From Prevotella sp. (GTDB lineage Bacteria; Bacteroidota; Bacteroidia; Bacteroidales; Bacteroidaceae), in assembly GCA_022775985.1 (NCBI GenBank), contig JALFIM010000086.1, positions 1-58,754 of the forward strand: a DNA stretch of 58,754 nt. Direction: 5' to 3'. Both the position numbers and the translations under genes were made by a program. Of the stretch, positions 50,571 through 58,671 are shown piece after piece. The notes beneath the pieces are model-generated. The model saw only the letters and a program-made list of their open reading frames with translations. It did not search any database and was not told the origin of the DNA. Positions within the stretch are counted from its first letter, which is position 1. Each line of letters opens with the position of its first letter.

Positions 50571-51803
50571 TTACTGTTTTATTTCCTTTTTCTTCATGTT
50601 GCTCACCCTGTCGATAATCTCCTGGGCTATGCGTTGGCTCTTCGACATGGGCATGGCCGTCTGGCTTGCTATCTTCTCCTGCACCTCGTTCAGTTCCGAG
50701 ATAGCCTTTTGGCTCGAAGCGGAGAATTTGCTTTGCGACGAGTTCATCACCCCGGCGTTATACACCTTCGAGAGTATCCTGTCGGCTTCCTTTTCAAATC
50801 GTTTTCGGAATATGTCCTCCGCTTTCTTCTGGTATTCCTCCATCTTTTTCTTTTGCGCCTCGGTCAGCGCGCCCGACGAGTCGGTGGGCAGTATTCCTAA
50901 TTCTGTCGTCGGGTCGATGCCCTCGTCGAGGAAGTCCTCTGTCTTAGGCTGCGGTGCGGGCTTGATATATTCCATCTCGTTTTGTTCGGGCACGATGCTG
51001 AAATACGCGCCGACGATGATGGCGGTAGCGGCGGCTGCCGTGAGCAGCGTCACGGCCTGTCGTCTGAAGGCGGCGAGCCTTTTCAGGGCTTTCTCCATGT
51101 TCCTTACCGAGTCGTAGCGGTCTTCGGGCAGTTCGCGTGTAGCCTTCTTCACCACTTTCTTCACCGGCATCGGCATCGATCCCGTGGAGTAGAGATACTC
51201 TATCAGCTTTCCTATCGAATACACGTCGCATCGCTCGTCGATGGTGCCGTGAGCCAACACTTCAGGCGCCACATAGCTGGCGAGGTCGCCGTAGAGCTCC
51301 TCTTGGTTTTCTATGTTCTGATAGAACGAGCCGTGGTTCAGCAGCATCAGCCTGCCGTCGCCGCGTCGTATCAGTAGGTTCTCCGGCGCGAAACACGTGT
51401 GATAGATGCCGTTGGCGTGCAGCTCCTTGGCTGCCTCGAAAGTCTGCGAAATGATGTCTTTGAGAAAGTCGTTGCGCGCCACCATCGACGGCGTGTCAAA
51501 CAGCATCTGAGCCAGCGTGACAAACACGCCTCTTTCGGCCACGAGCGTCTTTTTCGTCTTTCCCTTAACGTCGTCGCCGCCTGGCATATATCTTATCTGA
51601 TGGTTGGCCTTTATCTCCTTGTGTGCCTCGTGTTCCTTCCTGAGGTCTTCTTCAAAGAGGATGTTGTCGGTGAGTTCGTCCCTGATGTCAATCACGTTCA
51701 CAAAGCGTGCTCCGGCGTTTCTTTTCGTGAAACAGCCGAGCAAGGTATGGCAAAGTTTATTTTCTCCCGCGTCGCGCTTCGATAAGAGTTCGTCGTAATT
51801 CAT
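50571..51803 (-). CDS. Membrane-anchored pseudokinase
   Basis: 410 aa from MNYDELLSKRDAGEN at 51803. The N-terminal region (about 30-240) has a protein-kinase-like fold: LAQMLFDTPSMVARNDFLKDIISQTFEAAKELHANGIYHTCFAPENLLIRRGDG near 88-145, ELYGDLASYVAPEVLAHGTIDERCDVYSIGKLIEYL near 170. It lacks the glycine loop, the HRDLKPEN motif reads HTCFAPEN, and DFG reads NHG, so it should not phosphorylate. A helix (about 250-270) then anchors a coiled-coil C-terminal part (about 300-405). The frame would extend above the -7 box at 51841-51834, so 51803 is the start. Confidence 0.75.
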   Translation of the reverse strand: MNYDELLSKRDAGENKLCHTLLGCFTKRNAGARFVNVIDIRDELTDNILFEEDLRKEHEAHKEIKANHQIRYMPGGDDVKGKTKKTLVAERGVFVTLAQMLFDTPSMVARNDFLKDIISQTFEAAKELHANGIYHTCFAPENLLIRRGDGRLMLLNHGSFYQNIENQEELYGDLASYVAPEVLAHGTIDERCDVYSIGKLIEYLYSTGSMPMPVKKVVKKATRELPEDRYDSVRNMEKALKRLAAFRRQAVTLLTAAAATAIIVGAYFSIVPEQNEMEYIKPAPQPKTEDFLDEGIDPTTELGILPTDSSGALTEAQKKKMEEYQKKAEDIFRKRFEKEADRILSKVYNAGVMNSSQSKFSASSQKAISELNEVQEKIASQTAMPMSKSQRIAQEIIDRVSNMKKKEIKQ

Positions 51804-51833
51804 TGTCTGTAGTCCTTTCGAGTTAAAGTTTGG

Positions 51834-51841
51834 CAAAAGTA
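51834..51841 (-). promoter_or_regulatory. -7 box of the pseudokinase-DUF4494-yggS operon
   Basis: TACTTTTG on the minus strand, 31 bp before ATG 51803. Divergent from the aminotransferase promoter. Confidence 0.65.
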
Positions 51842-51941
51842 ATTCTTTTTGTTGAAAAGAGCGAAGAGATTGCGCAAAAATATGTTAATTCCCATGATTT
51901 AGGTAATAAAATGGTTTTATTTCGATTTTTTTTTATTTCAG

Positions 51942-51974
51942 TTTGCCGTTTTCCAATTAATAATAGTACCTTTG
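51942..51974 (+). promoter_or_regulatory. Promoter of the aminotransferase gene
   Basis: -33 TTTG (51942-51945), 21-nt spacer, -7 TACCTTTG (51967-51974), about 22 bp of leader to ATG 52004. Confidence 0.75.
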
Positions 51975-52003
51975 CAGTCGAAAAATAATTTTTTTGTAGA
52001 ATC

Positions 52004-53206
52004 ATGCCGGAAATATCTGTTCGCGGACACGAGATGCCCGAGTCGCCTATACGCAAGCTCGCACCTCTTGCTGCCGCTGCAAAGAAGCGTGGGACGAAGG
52101 TCTATCACCTCAACATCGGCCAGCCCGATCTGCCCACACCACAAGTTGCCCTCGATGCCCTGAAGCGTATCGACCGCAACATTCTTGAATATTCGCCTTC
52201 CCAGGGTATCCAGAGCTACCGTGAGAAGCTCGTGAGCTATTACCGTCGTTACGACATCAATGTCGATGCCGACGACATCATCATCACCTCGGGAGGAAGC
52301 GAGGCGGTGCTCTTCGCCTTTATGTCGTGTCTTAACCCAGGCGACGAGATTATCGTCCCCGAGCCAGCCTACGCCAACTACATGGCGTTTGCCATCTCCG
52401 CGGGCGCGCGCATACGTACCATAGCTACTACTATAGAGGAAGGCTTCTCGCTGCCAAAGGTGGAGAAGTTTGAGGAGCTCATCAACGACCGCACACGTGC
52501 CATCATGATCTGCAATCCCAACAACCCCACGGGCTATCTCTACACACGCCGCGAGATGAACCAGATACGCGACCTCGTGAAGAAGTACGACCTTTACCTC
52601 TTCTCCGACGAGGTCTATCGCGAATATATCTACACCGGTTCGCCGTATATCAGCGCGTGCCATCTCGAAGGCATCCAGCAGAATGTCATCCTCATCGACT
52701 CCGTGTCGAAGCGCTATTCCGAGTGCGGCATCCGCATCGGCGCCCTCATCACCAAGAACGAGGCCGTGCGCAAGGCGGTGATGAAGTTCTGCCAGGCGCG
52801 TCTCTCGCCGCCGCTCATAGGCCAGCTTGTAGCCGAGGCGTCGCTCGACACGCCCGAGGAGTACCTGCGTGACGTGTATGACGAGTATGTGGAGCGCCGC
52901 AAGTGTCTCATCGACGGACTCAACCGCATCCCCGGTGTCTATTCGCCCATCCCCATGGGAGCGTTCTACACCGTGGCGAAGTTGCCCGTTGACGATAGCG
53001 AGAAGTTCTGCCGCTGGTGTCTGTCGGAGTTCGAATACGAGGGCGAGACCGTGATGATGGCTCCCGCCTCAGGCTTCTACACCACTCCTGGCGCTGGCCA
53101 CAACCAGGTGCGTATAGCCTACGTCCTGAAGAAAGAAGACCTCTCCCGCGCCCTCGTGGTGCTGCAGAAAGCCCTCGAGGCTTATCCTGGCAGGGTGGAG
53201 GAGTGA
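52004..53206 (+). CDS. Class I/II pyridoxal-phosphate aminotransferase
   Basis: 400 aa, fold type I. NIGQPDLPTPQVAL near residue 36, YSPSQGIQSYREKLVSYY near 63, TSGGSEAVLFAF near 90, NPNNPTGYLYTRREMNQI near 170 with the Asn and YxF features, LFSDEVYREYIY near 205 with the PLP Asp/Tyr, and SVSKRYSECGIRIG with the PLP-binding Lys at residue 236, ending in QVRIAYVLKKEDL with the substrate Arg. An aspartate aminotransferase-like enzyme; exact substrate unknown. Followed by the LolE-like permease. Confidence 0.9.
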   Translation: MPEISVRGHEMPESPIRKLAPLAAAAKKRGTKVYHLNIGQPDLPTPQVALDALKRIDRNILEYSPSQGIQSYREKLVSYYRRYDINVDADDIIITSGGSEAVLFAFMSCLNPGDEIIVPEPAYANYMAFAISAGARIRTIATTIEEGFSLPKVEKFEELINDRTRAIMICNPNNPTGYLYTRREMNQIRDLVKKYDLYLFSDEVYREYIYTGSPYISACHLEGIQQNVILIDSVSKRYSECGIRIGALITKNEAVRKAVMKFCQARLSPPLIGQLVAEASLDTPEEYLRDVYDEYVERRKCLIDGLNRIPGVYSPIPMGAFYTVAKLPVDDSEKFCRWCLSEFEYEGETVMMAPASGFYTTPGAGHNQVRIAYVLKKEDLSRALVVLQKALEAYPGRVEE

Positions 53207-53279
53207 GATTTACTTGGGGAGTTAAAGAAGAATGAGGCATTCCATACCTCCGATACTTCTGTAAAAGAACAACAATACA

Positions 53280-54527
53280 TTGAACCTTTCATATTTCATA
53301 GCACGCCGCATATATAGCGACAAGGGCGATGGCCGCAAGGTGAGCCGCCCGGCCATACATATAGCCACGGCAGGAGTGGCCATCGGCCTCGCCATCATGA
53401 TCATCACCGTCTCGGTGGTGATGGGTTTTAAGCATACCATACGCGACAAGGTGGTAGGCTTCGGCTGCCATATTCAGGTAGCCAACTTCCTCGCCATGCA
53501 GAGCACCGACAACTATCCCATCTGCATCGACGACAGCACCATGCGCGCCATGAGCCGCATCGACGGCATCAGCCATGTGCAGCGCTATGCCGTGGCACAA
53601 GGCATACTCAAGACCGACGACGACTTCCTCGGCATCGCCTTCAAGGGCGTGGCAAAGGAATATGAATGGGACTTCATACGCGACCATCTCGTCGCTGGCT
53701 CCATACCGCAGTTCTCCGACACCGCATCGACCAACGCCATCCTCATCTCCACCAATACCGCCTCCACGCTCAAACTCAAACAGGGCGACCGCATCTACGG
53801 CTATTTCGTCGGGACACAAGGCGTGCGCACACGCCGCTTCACCGTGGCAGGCATCTACGAGACCAACATGAGCCAGTTCGACAACACGCTCTGCTTCACC
53901 GACCTCTACACCACCTGCAAGGTCAACGGATGGAAAGAAGGACAGTGCTCGGGAGCCGAACTCACCGTCAGCGACTTCACCCGCCTCGACGCCACCGCGC
54001 AAAACGTGGTGGAGAAAGTCAACCGCCACACCGACCGCTATGGCGACACCATGGTCTCGCAGACCATCTACGACGCCTATCCGCAGATCTTCTCATGGCT
54101 CTCGCTGCTCGACATCAACGTGTGGATCATCCTCGTGCTGATGATCTGCGTGGCAGGATTCACCATGATCTCCGGACTGCTCATCATCATCCTCGAACGC
54201 ACACAGATGATAGGCACACTGAAAGCCCTCGGCGCGCCTAACGCCACCATACGCCACACGTTCCTCTGGTTTGCCGTCTTCGTCATCGGCCGCGGCATGC
54301 TCTTCGGCGACATCGCCGCAGCAGCACTCATCATCTTGCAGCAGACCACGGGCATCGTCAGCCTCGACCCCGCCACCTACTACGTGTCCGAAGCACCCAT
54401 GGAGGTCCATCTGCCTGCCTTCGCCGCGCTCAACGCCGTCACGCTCGTCGTCAGCGTGCTCATCCTCATCGCCCCCAGCTATCTCATCTCGCATATCTCT
54501 CCGTCGAAATCCATGAGATACGAGTAG
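53280..54527 (+). CDS. FtsX/LolE-like ABC transporter permease
   Basis: 415 aa; the start codon is TTG at 53280, giving the usual Bacteroidales N-terminus NLSYFIARR. MacB/LolE layout: one helix about 25-48 (VAIGLAIMIITVSVVMGFKHTI), a long periplasmic domain about 50-275, then three helices (about 285-312, 325-350, 375-398), with the FtsX-type GTLKALGAPNATIRHTFLW element at about 314-332. LolE-type proteins move lipoproteins from the inner membrane with LolD. lolD is not in the window. Third in the aminotransferase gene run, though a separate transcript is possible. Confidence 0.85.
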   Translation: MNLSYFIARRIYSDKGDGRKVSRPAIHIATAGVAIGLAIMIITVSVVMGFKHTIRDKVVGFGCHIQVANFLAMQSTDNYPICIDDSTMRAMSRIDGISHVQRYAVAQGILKTDDDFLGIAFKGVAKEYEWDFIRDHLVAGSIPQFSDTASTNAILISTNTASTLKLKQGDRIYGYFVGTQGVRTRRFTVAGIYETNMSQFDNTLCFTDLYTTCKVNGWKEGQCSGAELTVSDFTRLDATAQNVVEKVNRHTDRYGDTMVSQTIYDAYPQIFSWLSLLDINVWIILVLMICVAGFTMISGLLIIILERTQMIGTLKALGAPNATIRHTFLWFAVFVIGRGMLFGDIAAAALIILQQTTGIVSLDPATYYVSEAPMEVHLPAFAALNAVTLVVSVLILIAPSYLISHISPSKSMRYE

Positions 54528-54660
54528 GTCTGCTACAAGCACTTCACCGATTATATCCCCAAAACCACCACTTATACCCCCAAAAACGCTGATTATGCAT
54601 CAAAAATAGTCATAATCGGGAAAAAACGTAGGCATAACATAAAGTTTTTGCACAAAAAGT
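54528..54660. repeat. 21-bp degenerate array between the permease and ligase genes
   Basis: ATTAT / CTTAT-type units (GATTATATCCCC, CTTATACCCCC, GATTATGCAT) start near 54549, 54570, 54591 and 54612, steps 21 bp. It begins 22 bp past the permease stop. Confidence 0.65.
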
Positions 54661-54691
54661 TTTGGAATGTGCAGAAAAACGATTATCTTTG
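54661..54691 (+). promoter_or_regulatory. Promoter of the acyl-CoA ligase pair
   Basis: -33 TTTG (54661-54664), 19-nt spacer, -7 TATCTTTG (54684-54691). The frame above it is excluded as a start, so the ATG at 54715 is used. GCACAA...TTGTGC (54692-54713) frames a short inverted repeat in the leader. Confidence 0.82.
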
Positions 54692-54714
54692 CACAAAATT
54701 TCAAAAATTGTGCA

Positions 54715-56373
54715 ATGAATACATTTCGCAGCTTCAATTCATATATAGAACGAAGTATAATAGACAACTGGAATCTCGATGCCCTTACCGACTATAAGGG
54801 CATCACGCTGCAGTATCACGACGTGGCGCGAAAGATAGAGAAACTCCACATCCTCTTTGAATATTCAGGCGTGAAGCCCGGCGACAAGATCGGACTCTGC
54901 GGACGCAACTCCTCGCACTGGGCGGTGGCATTCTTCGCCACACTCACCTACGGCGCCGTCGCCGTGCCCATACAAAACGAGTTCAAGCCCGAGCAGATAT
55001 ACAACATCGTCAACCACAGCGAGTCGAAACTCCTCTTCGTGGGCGACTACGTGGCCAAGGAGATCAACCCCGCAGAGATGCCGTCACTCGAAGGCATAAT
55101 CAACATCCCCGACTATTCGCTCATGCTCTCGCGCACCGACGACCTCACCTACGCGCGCGAACATCTCAACGAAATATTCGGCCGCCGCTTCCCACGCTGC
55201 TTCCGAGCCGACGATGTCCACTATCACGAGGATCAGGCAGAAGAGCTCGCCGTCATCAACTACACCAGCGGCACCACAGGCTTCTCAAAGGGCGTCATGC
55301 TGCCCTACCGCGCCCTGTGGGGCAATCTCGACGGACTGCTCGACACCATGGGGACGCATATCAAAAACGGCAGCAGCATACTCAGCATCCTGCCCATGGC
55401 ACACATGTACGGCATGCTCGTGGAGTTTATCTTCCCCTTCGTCCATGGCTGCCATCTCTTCTTCCTCACCCGACTGCCCTCGCCAGCCATCATTGCACAA
55501 GCCTTCGCCGAGGTCCATCCCTCCATTGTCATCTCCGTGCCACTCGTGGTCGATAAGATCATACGCAAGCACGTCTTCCCGCGCATCCAGAACAACAAGG
55601 TCAGGCTGCTGTGGAACATGCCCGTCATCAACAAGAAAGTCAAGGAGCGCATCTGCCAGCTCGTCATGGAGGTCTTCGGCGGCAACGCCTATCAGGTCAT
55701 GACCGGCGGCGCGGCACTCAATCAAGAGATAGAACAGTTTCTGAAGTCCATCGACTTCCCCATCACCTCGGGCTACGGAGCCACCGAGTGCGCTCCGCTC
55801 ATCACCTATAGCGACTGGCACCAGTTCGTGCCAGGCAGCTGCGGCACACCCGTCAAGCACATGGAGGTGAAGATACTCAGCCCCGACCCCGCACGCATCC
55901 CCGGCGAGATCGTGGCGCGTGGCGTCAACGTCATGCTCGGCTACTACAAAAACCCCGAGGCCACGGCCGAGGTGCTCGACGCCGACGGATGGTATCACAC
56001 CGGCGACCTCGCCACCATGAGCGCCGACGGACATGTGTTCATCCGCGGACGCATCAAAAACATGCTCCTCGGAGCCAACGGACAGAACGTCTATCCCGAG
56101 GAGATAGAAGACAAGCTCAACAATATGGCCATGGTCAGCGAGAGCCTTATCCTACAGCGTGGCGACAAGTTTGTAGCCCTCGTCGTGCCCGACAAGGAAG
56201 AGGCGCAGACCATGAACTTCACCACCGACGACATCGTCAGCGTCATGGAGCAAAACCGCAAGGAACTCAACCTCCAGCTGCCGCCCTTCTGCCAGCTCTC
56301 CGCCATAGAGATACACGAGGAAGACTTTGCCAAGACCCCAAAGAAGAGCATCAAACGCTACCTCTATAAATAG
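54715..56373 (+). CDS. Long-chain fatty-acid-CoA ligase, copy 1
   Basis: 552 aa AMP-binding enzyme that activates a fatty acid as acyl-AMP and then acyl-CoA. AMP-binding signature YTSGTTGFSKGV near residue 182, SYGATECAPLITYSD near 357 (A5 core), DGWYHTGDLATMSADGHVFIRGRIKNMLLGANGQNVYPEEIED near 420-462 with the A7 Asp and A8 Arg, and the catalytic Lys in KTPKKSIKRYLYK at the very end (A10). Chain-length preference is not readable. Tandem with a second copy at about 75% identity. Confidence 0.92.
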   Translation: MNTFRSFNSYIERSIIDNWNLDALTDYKGITLQYHDVARKIEKLHILFEYSGVKPGDKIGLCGRNSSHWAVAFFATLTYGAVAVPIQNEFKPEQIYNIVNHSESKLLFVGDYVAKEINPAEMPSLEGIINIPDYSLMLSRTDDLTYAREHLNEIFGRRFPRCFRADDVHYHEDQAEELAVINYTSGTTGFSKGVMLPYRALWGNLDGLLDTMGTHIKNGSSILSILPMAHMYGMLVEFIFPFVHGCHLFFLTRLPSPAIIAQAFAEVHPSIVISVPLVVDKIIRKHVFPRIQNNKVRLLWNMPVINKKVKERICQLVMEVFGGNAYQVMTGGAALNQEIEQFLKSIDFPITSGYGATECAPLITYSDWHQFVPGSCGTPVKHMEVKILSPDPARIPGEIVARGVNVMLGYYKNPEATAEVLDADGWYHTGDLATMSADGHVFIRGRIKNMLLGANGQNVYPEEIEDKLNNMAMVSESLILQRGDKFVALVVPDKEEAQTMNFTTDDIVSVMEQNRKELNLQLPPFCQLSAIEIHEEDFAKTPKKSIKRYLYK

Positions 56374-56410
56374 AGCCCCAAAGCAATACACATACAAACC
56401 CACTCATCAT

Positions 56411-58063
56411 ATGGAATCATTCAACGCTATCATCGAGAAAAGCATCATCGACAACTGGGACCGCGACGCCCTCACCGACTATAAGGGCATCACCCTGCAG
56501 TACCACGACGTGGCGCGAAAGATAGAGAAACTCCACATCCTCTTCGAGAACGGAGGCGTTGAGCGAGGCGACAAGATCGCCCTCTGCGGACGCAACAGCG
56601 CACACTGGGCAGTGGCATTCCTCGCCACTCTCACCTATGGAGCCATCGCCGTGCCAGTGCTCCACGAGTTCACAGCCGAACAGATCCATAACATCGTCAA
56701 CCACAGCGAGGCGAAGTTCCTCTTCGTGGGAGATGTCGTGGCCACACAGGTCGATCCCGTGAAGATGCCAGGACTGGAAGGCATCATCAACATACCCGAC
56801 TACTCGCTCCGCCTCTCGCGCACCGACAAGCTCACCTACGCACGCGAACACCTCAACGAGATGTTCGGACGCAAATACCCCAAGTATTTCCGCCGACAGC
56901 ACGTAGCCTACTACAAGGAACAGAGCCCCGACGAACTCGCACTCATCAACTACACCTCGGGCACCACAGGCTTCTCAAAGGGCGTCATGATTCCATACCG
57001 CGCCCTCTGGGGCAACTACGACTTCGCCGAGCACGTGTTAGGCAACGTGGTGAAACAGGGCGACAGCGTCATCAGCATCCTGCCCATGGCACACATGTAT
57101 GGCATGGCGTTCGAGTTCATCTTCGAGTTCCTACACGGCTGCCATATCTACTACCTCACGCGCATCCCCTCGCCAGCCATCATCGCACAGGCGTTCACCG
57201 ACATCCGCCCGGCCATCATCATCGCCGTGCCACTCATCATCGAGAAGATCATCCGCAAGAGGGTGTTCCCCAAGCTCCAGAACAACACCATGCGCCTGCT
57301 CTGGAACATGCCCGTCATCAGCAAGAAGATACAACAGCGCGTATGCGAACAGGTGCGCAAGGCCTTCGGCGACCAGTTCTACGAGATCATCATCGGCGGA
57401 GCTGCCTTCAACCACGAGGTGGAACAGTTTCTCAAGGCCATCGGCTTCCCCTTCACCGTGGGCTACGGCGCCACCGAGTGCGCCCCCATCATCTGCTATT
57501 CCGACTGGCAGCACTTCGTGCCAGGCAGCTGCGGCAGGGCGGTCGTCCACATGGAAGTGAAGATCGACAGTCCCGACCCCGCACGCATCCCCGGCGAGAT
57601 CCTCGCCCGCGGCACCAACGTCATGCTCGGCTATTACAAGAACCCCGAGGCCACGGCGCAGACCATCGACGCCGACGGCTGGTATCACACCGGCGACCTC
57701 GGCACCATGGATGCCGACGGCAATGTCTTCATCCGCGGCCGTTCGAAGAATATGCTCCTCGGCCCCAGCGGACAGAACATCTACCCCGAGGAGATTGAAG
57801 ACAAGCTCAACTCCATGCAACTCGTCCTCGAGAGCGTTGTCGTACAGCGCGACACCAGGCTCGTGGCACTCGTCCATCCCGACATGGATGCCGCCACCGA
57901 CCTCGGCATACGTCCCGATGCCCTTGCCCATCTCATGGAGCAAAACCGCTCACAGGTCAACGAGCAGCTCGCCGCCTACTGCAAACTCGCCGAAATAGAA
58001 ATCCACAAAAACGAGTTTGAAAAGACTCCTAAAAAGAGCATCAAACGTTATCTGTACAAATAA
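56411..58063 (+). CDS. Long-chain fatty-acid-CoA ligase, copy 2
   Basis: 550 aa, same architecture: YTSGTTGFSKGVMIPYRALWGN near residue 180, GYGATECAPIICYSDWQHFVPGSCG, DGWYHTGDLGTMDADGNVFIRGRSKNMLLGPSGQNIYPEEIED, and the same terminal KTPKKSIKRYLYK. The start at 56411 (MESFNAIIEKSIIDNW) lines up with copy 1; 37 bp separate the copies, and no promoter lies between, so they share a message. Differences are concentrated in the first 40 residues and around residues 210-260 and 320-350. Confidence 0.92.
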   Translation: MESFNAIIEKSIIDNWDRDALTDYKGITLQYHDVARKIEKLHILFENGGVERGDKIALCGRNSAHWAVAFLATLTYGAIAVPVLHEFTAEQIHNIVNHSEAKFLFVGDVVATQVDPVKMPGLEGIINIPDYSLRLSRTDKLTYAREHLNEMFGRKYPKYFRRQHVAYYKEQSPDELALINYTSGTTGFSKGVMIPYRALWGNYDFAEHVLGNVVKQGDSVISILPMAHMYGMAFEFIFEFLHGCHIYYLTRIPSPAIIAQAFTDIRPAIIIAVPLIIEKIIRKRVFPKLQNNTMRLLWNMPVISKKIQQRVCEQVRKAFGDQFYEIIIGGAAFNHEVEQFLKAIGFPFTVGYGATECAPIICYSDWQHFVPGSCGRAVVHMEVKIDSPDPARIPGEILARGTNVMLGYYKNPEATAQTIDADGWYHTGDLGTMDADGNVFIRGRSKNMLLGPSGQNIYPEEIEDKLNSMQLVLESVVVQRDTRLVALVHPDMDAATDLGIRPDALAHLMEQNRSQVNEQLAAYCKLAEIEIHKNEFEKTPKKSIKRYLYK

Positions 58064-58210
58064 CGATTAGCGACGGATTTGCCGCCGCTAATCTCGCCGA
58101 TTTCGCCGCTAATCTCGCCGATATGTCGCCGCTAATCTCGCCGATTTCGCCGCTAATCTCGCCGATTTCGCCGCTAATCTCGCCGATTTCGCCGCCGCTA
58201 ATCTCCGTTG
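58064..58210. repeat. 21-bp tandem array after the ligase pair
   Basis: GCCGCTAATCTCGCCGATTT-type units at 58087, 58108, 58131, 58152, 58173 and 58197 (steps 21, 23, 21, 21, 24). It begins just past the ligase stop. Confidence 0.85.
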
Positions 58211-58239
58211 TAGGGTCTTACCTCGTGTAAGACCGCAAC
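58207..58239 (+). terminator. Hairpin after the array
   Basis: GGTCTTAC (58214-58221) pairs with GTAAGACC (58227-58234), with GTTG/CAAC outside. No long T-run. Probable end of the ligase message. Confidence 0.65.
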
Positions 58240-58295
58240 CCGATTTGTGGCGGATTTTGCGGTGGTAATAATAATCTGAATTATTTAACATCATT

Positions 58296-58355
58296 AAAAG
58301 GGTCATGGGGACAGGTTCTGAAGTGAACCAATGTACCTCTCCTTATGACCCATGC
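58296..58355. other. Imperfect-palindrome (REP-like) element
   Basis: GGGTCAT at 58300-58306 pairs with ATGACCC at 58345-58351; inside, GGTTC (58314-58318) pairs with GAACC (58325-58329). The GGGTCATGGGGACAGGTTC stretch resembles the REP-type palindromes mobilised by RAYT transposases in several phyla, but that is from memory and no transposase lies nearby. Confidence 0.5.
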
Positions 58356-58477
58356 CTCTGTTTGGTTCCCTTATCCGTTAATTATATGGTTTGTAAATGA
58401 CCCACTTTGGTTTGCAGATGCCGCATTTTGTATCTCCAACACCCAACATCTGTTAAAAATCGCCTCCATTTCCACAC

Positions 58478-58624
58478 TTTTTGCATAAAAATGGCTGCGG
58501 CTCGGCAATAAAAACAAGTAAATTTGCTTTTTTGCACTCACCTTGCACATTTTTTGCATAAAAATGGCTGCGGCTCGGCAATAAAAACAAGTAAATTTGC
58601 TTTTTTTGCACTCACCTTGCACAT
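58478..58624. repeat. 73-bp direct repeat, two copies
   Basis: 58478-58550 and 58551-58624 are near identical (copy 2 has one more T in a T-run). Each holds a TAAATTTG -7-like box (58519-58526 and 58592-58599). Confidence 0.93.
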
Positions 58625-58640
58625 TTTTTCCTCAAATTCC

Positions 58641-58671
58641 TTGCACAATCCAAATAAATGTTTTACCTTTG
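58641..58671 (+). promoter_or_regulatory. Promoter near the window end
   Basis: -33 TTG (58641-58643), 20-nt spacer, -7 TACCTTTG (58664-58671). Downstream, TCCTGCC (58682-58688) pairs with GGCAGGA (58715-58721) followed by five T residues, so the first product would be short unless read-through occurs. Confidence 0.6.

Noticed and set aside
58371..58622. Minus-strand frame of 83 codons with internally repeated peptide
   Set aside because: The repetition only reflects the 73-bp DNA duplication, and it is antisense to the promoter region.
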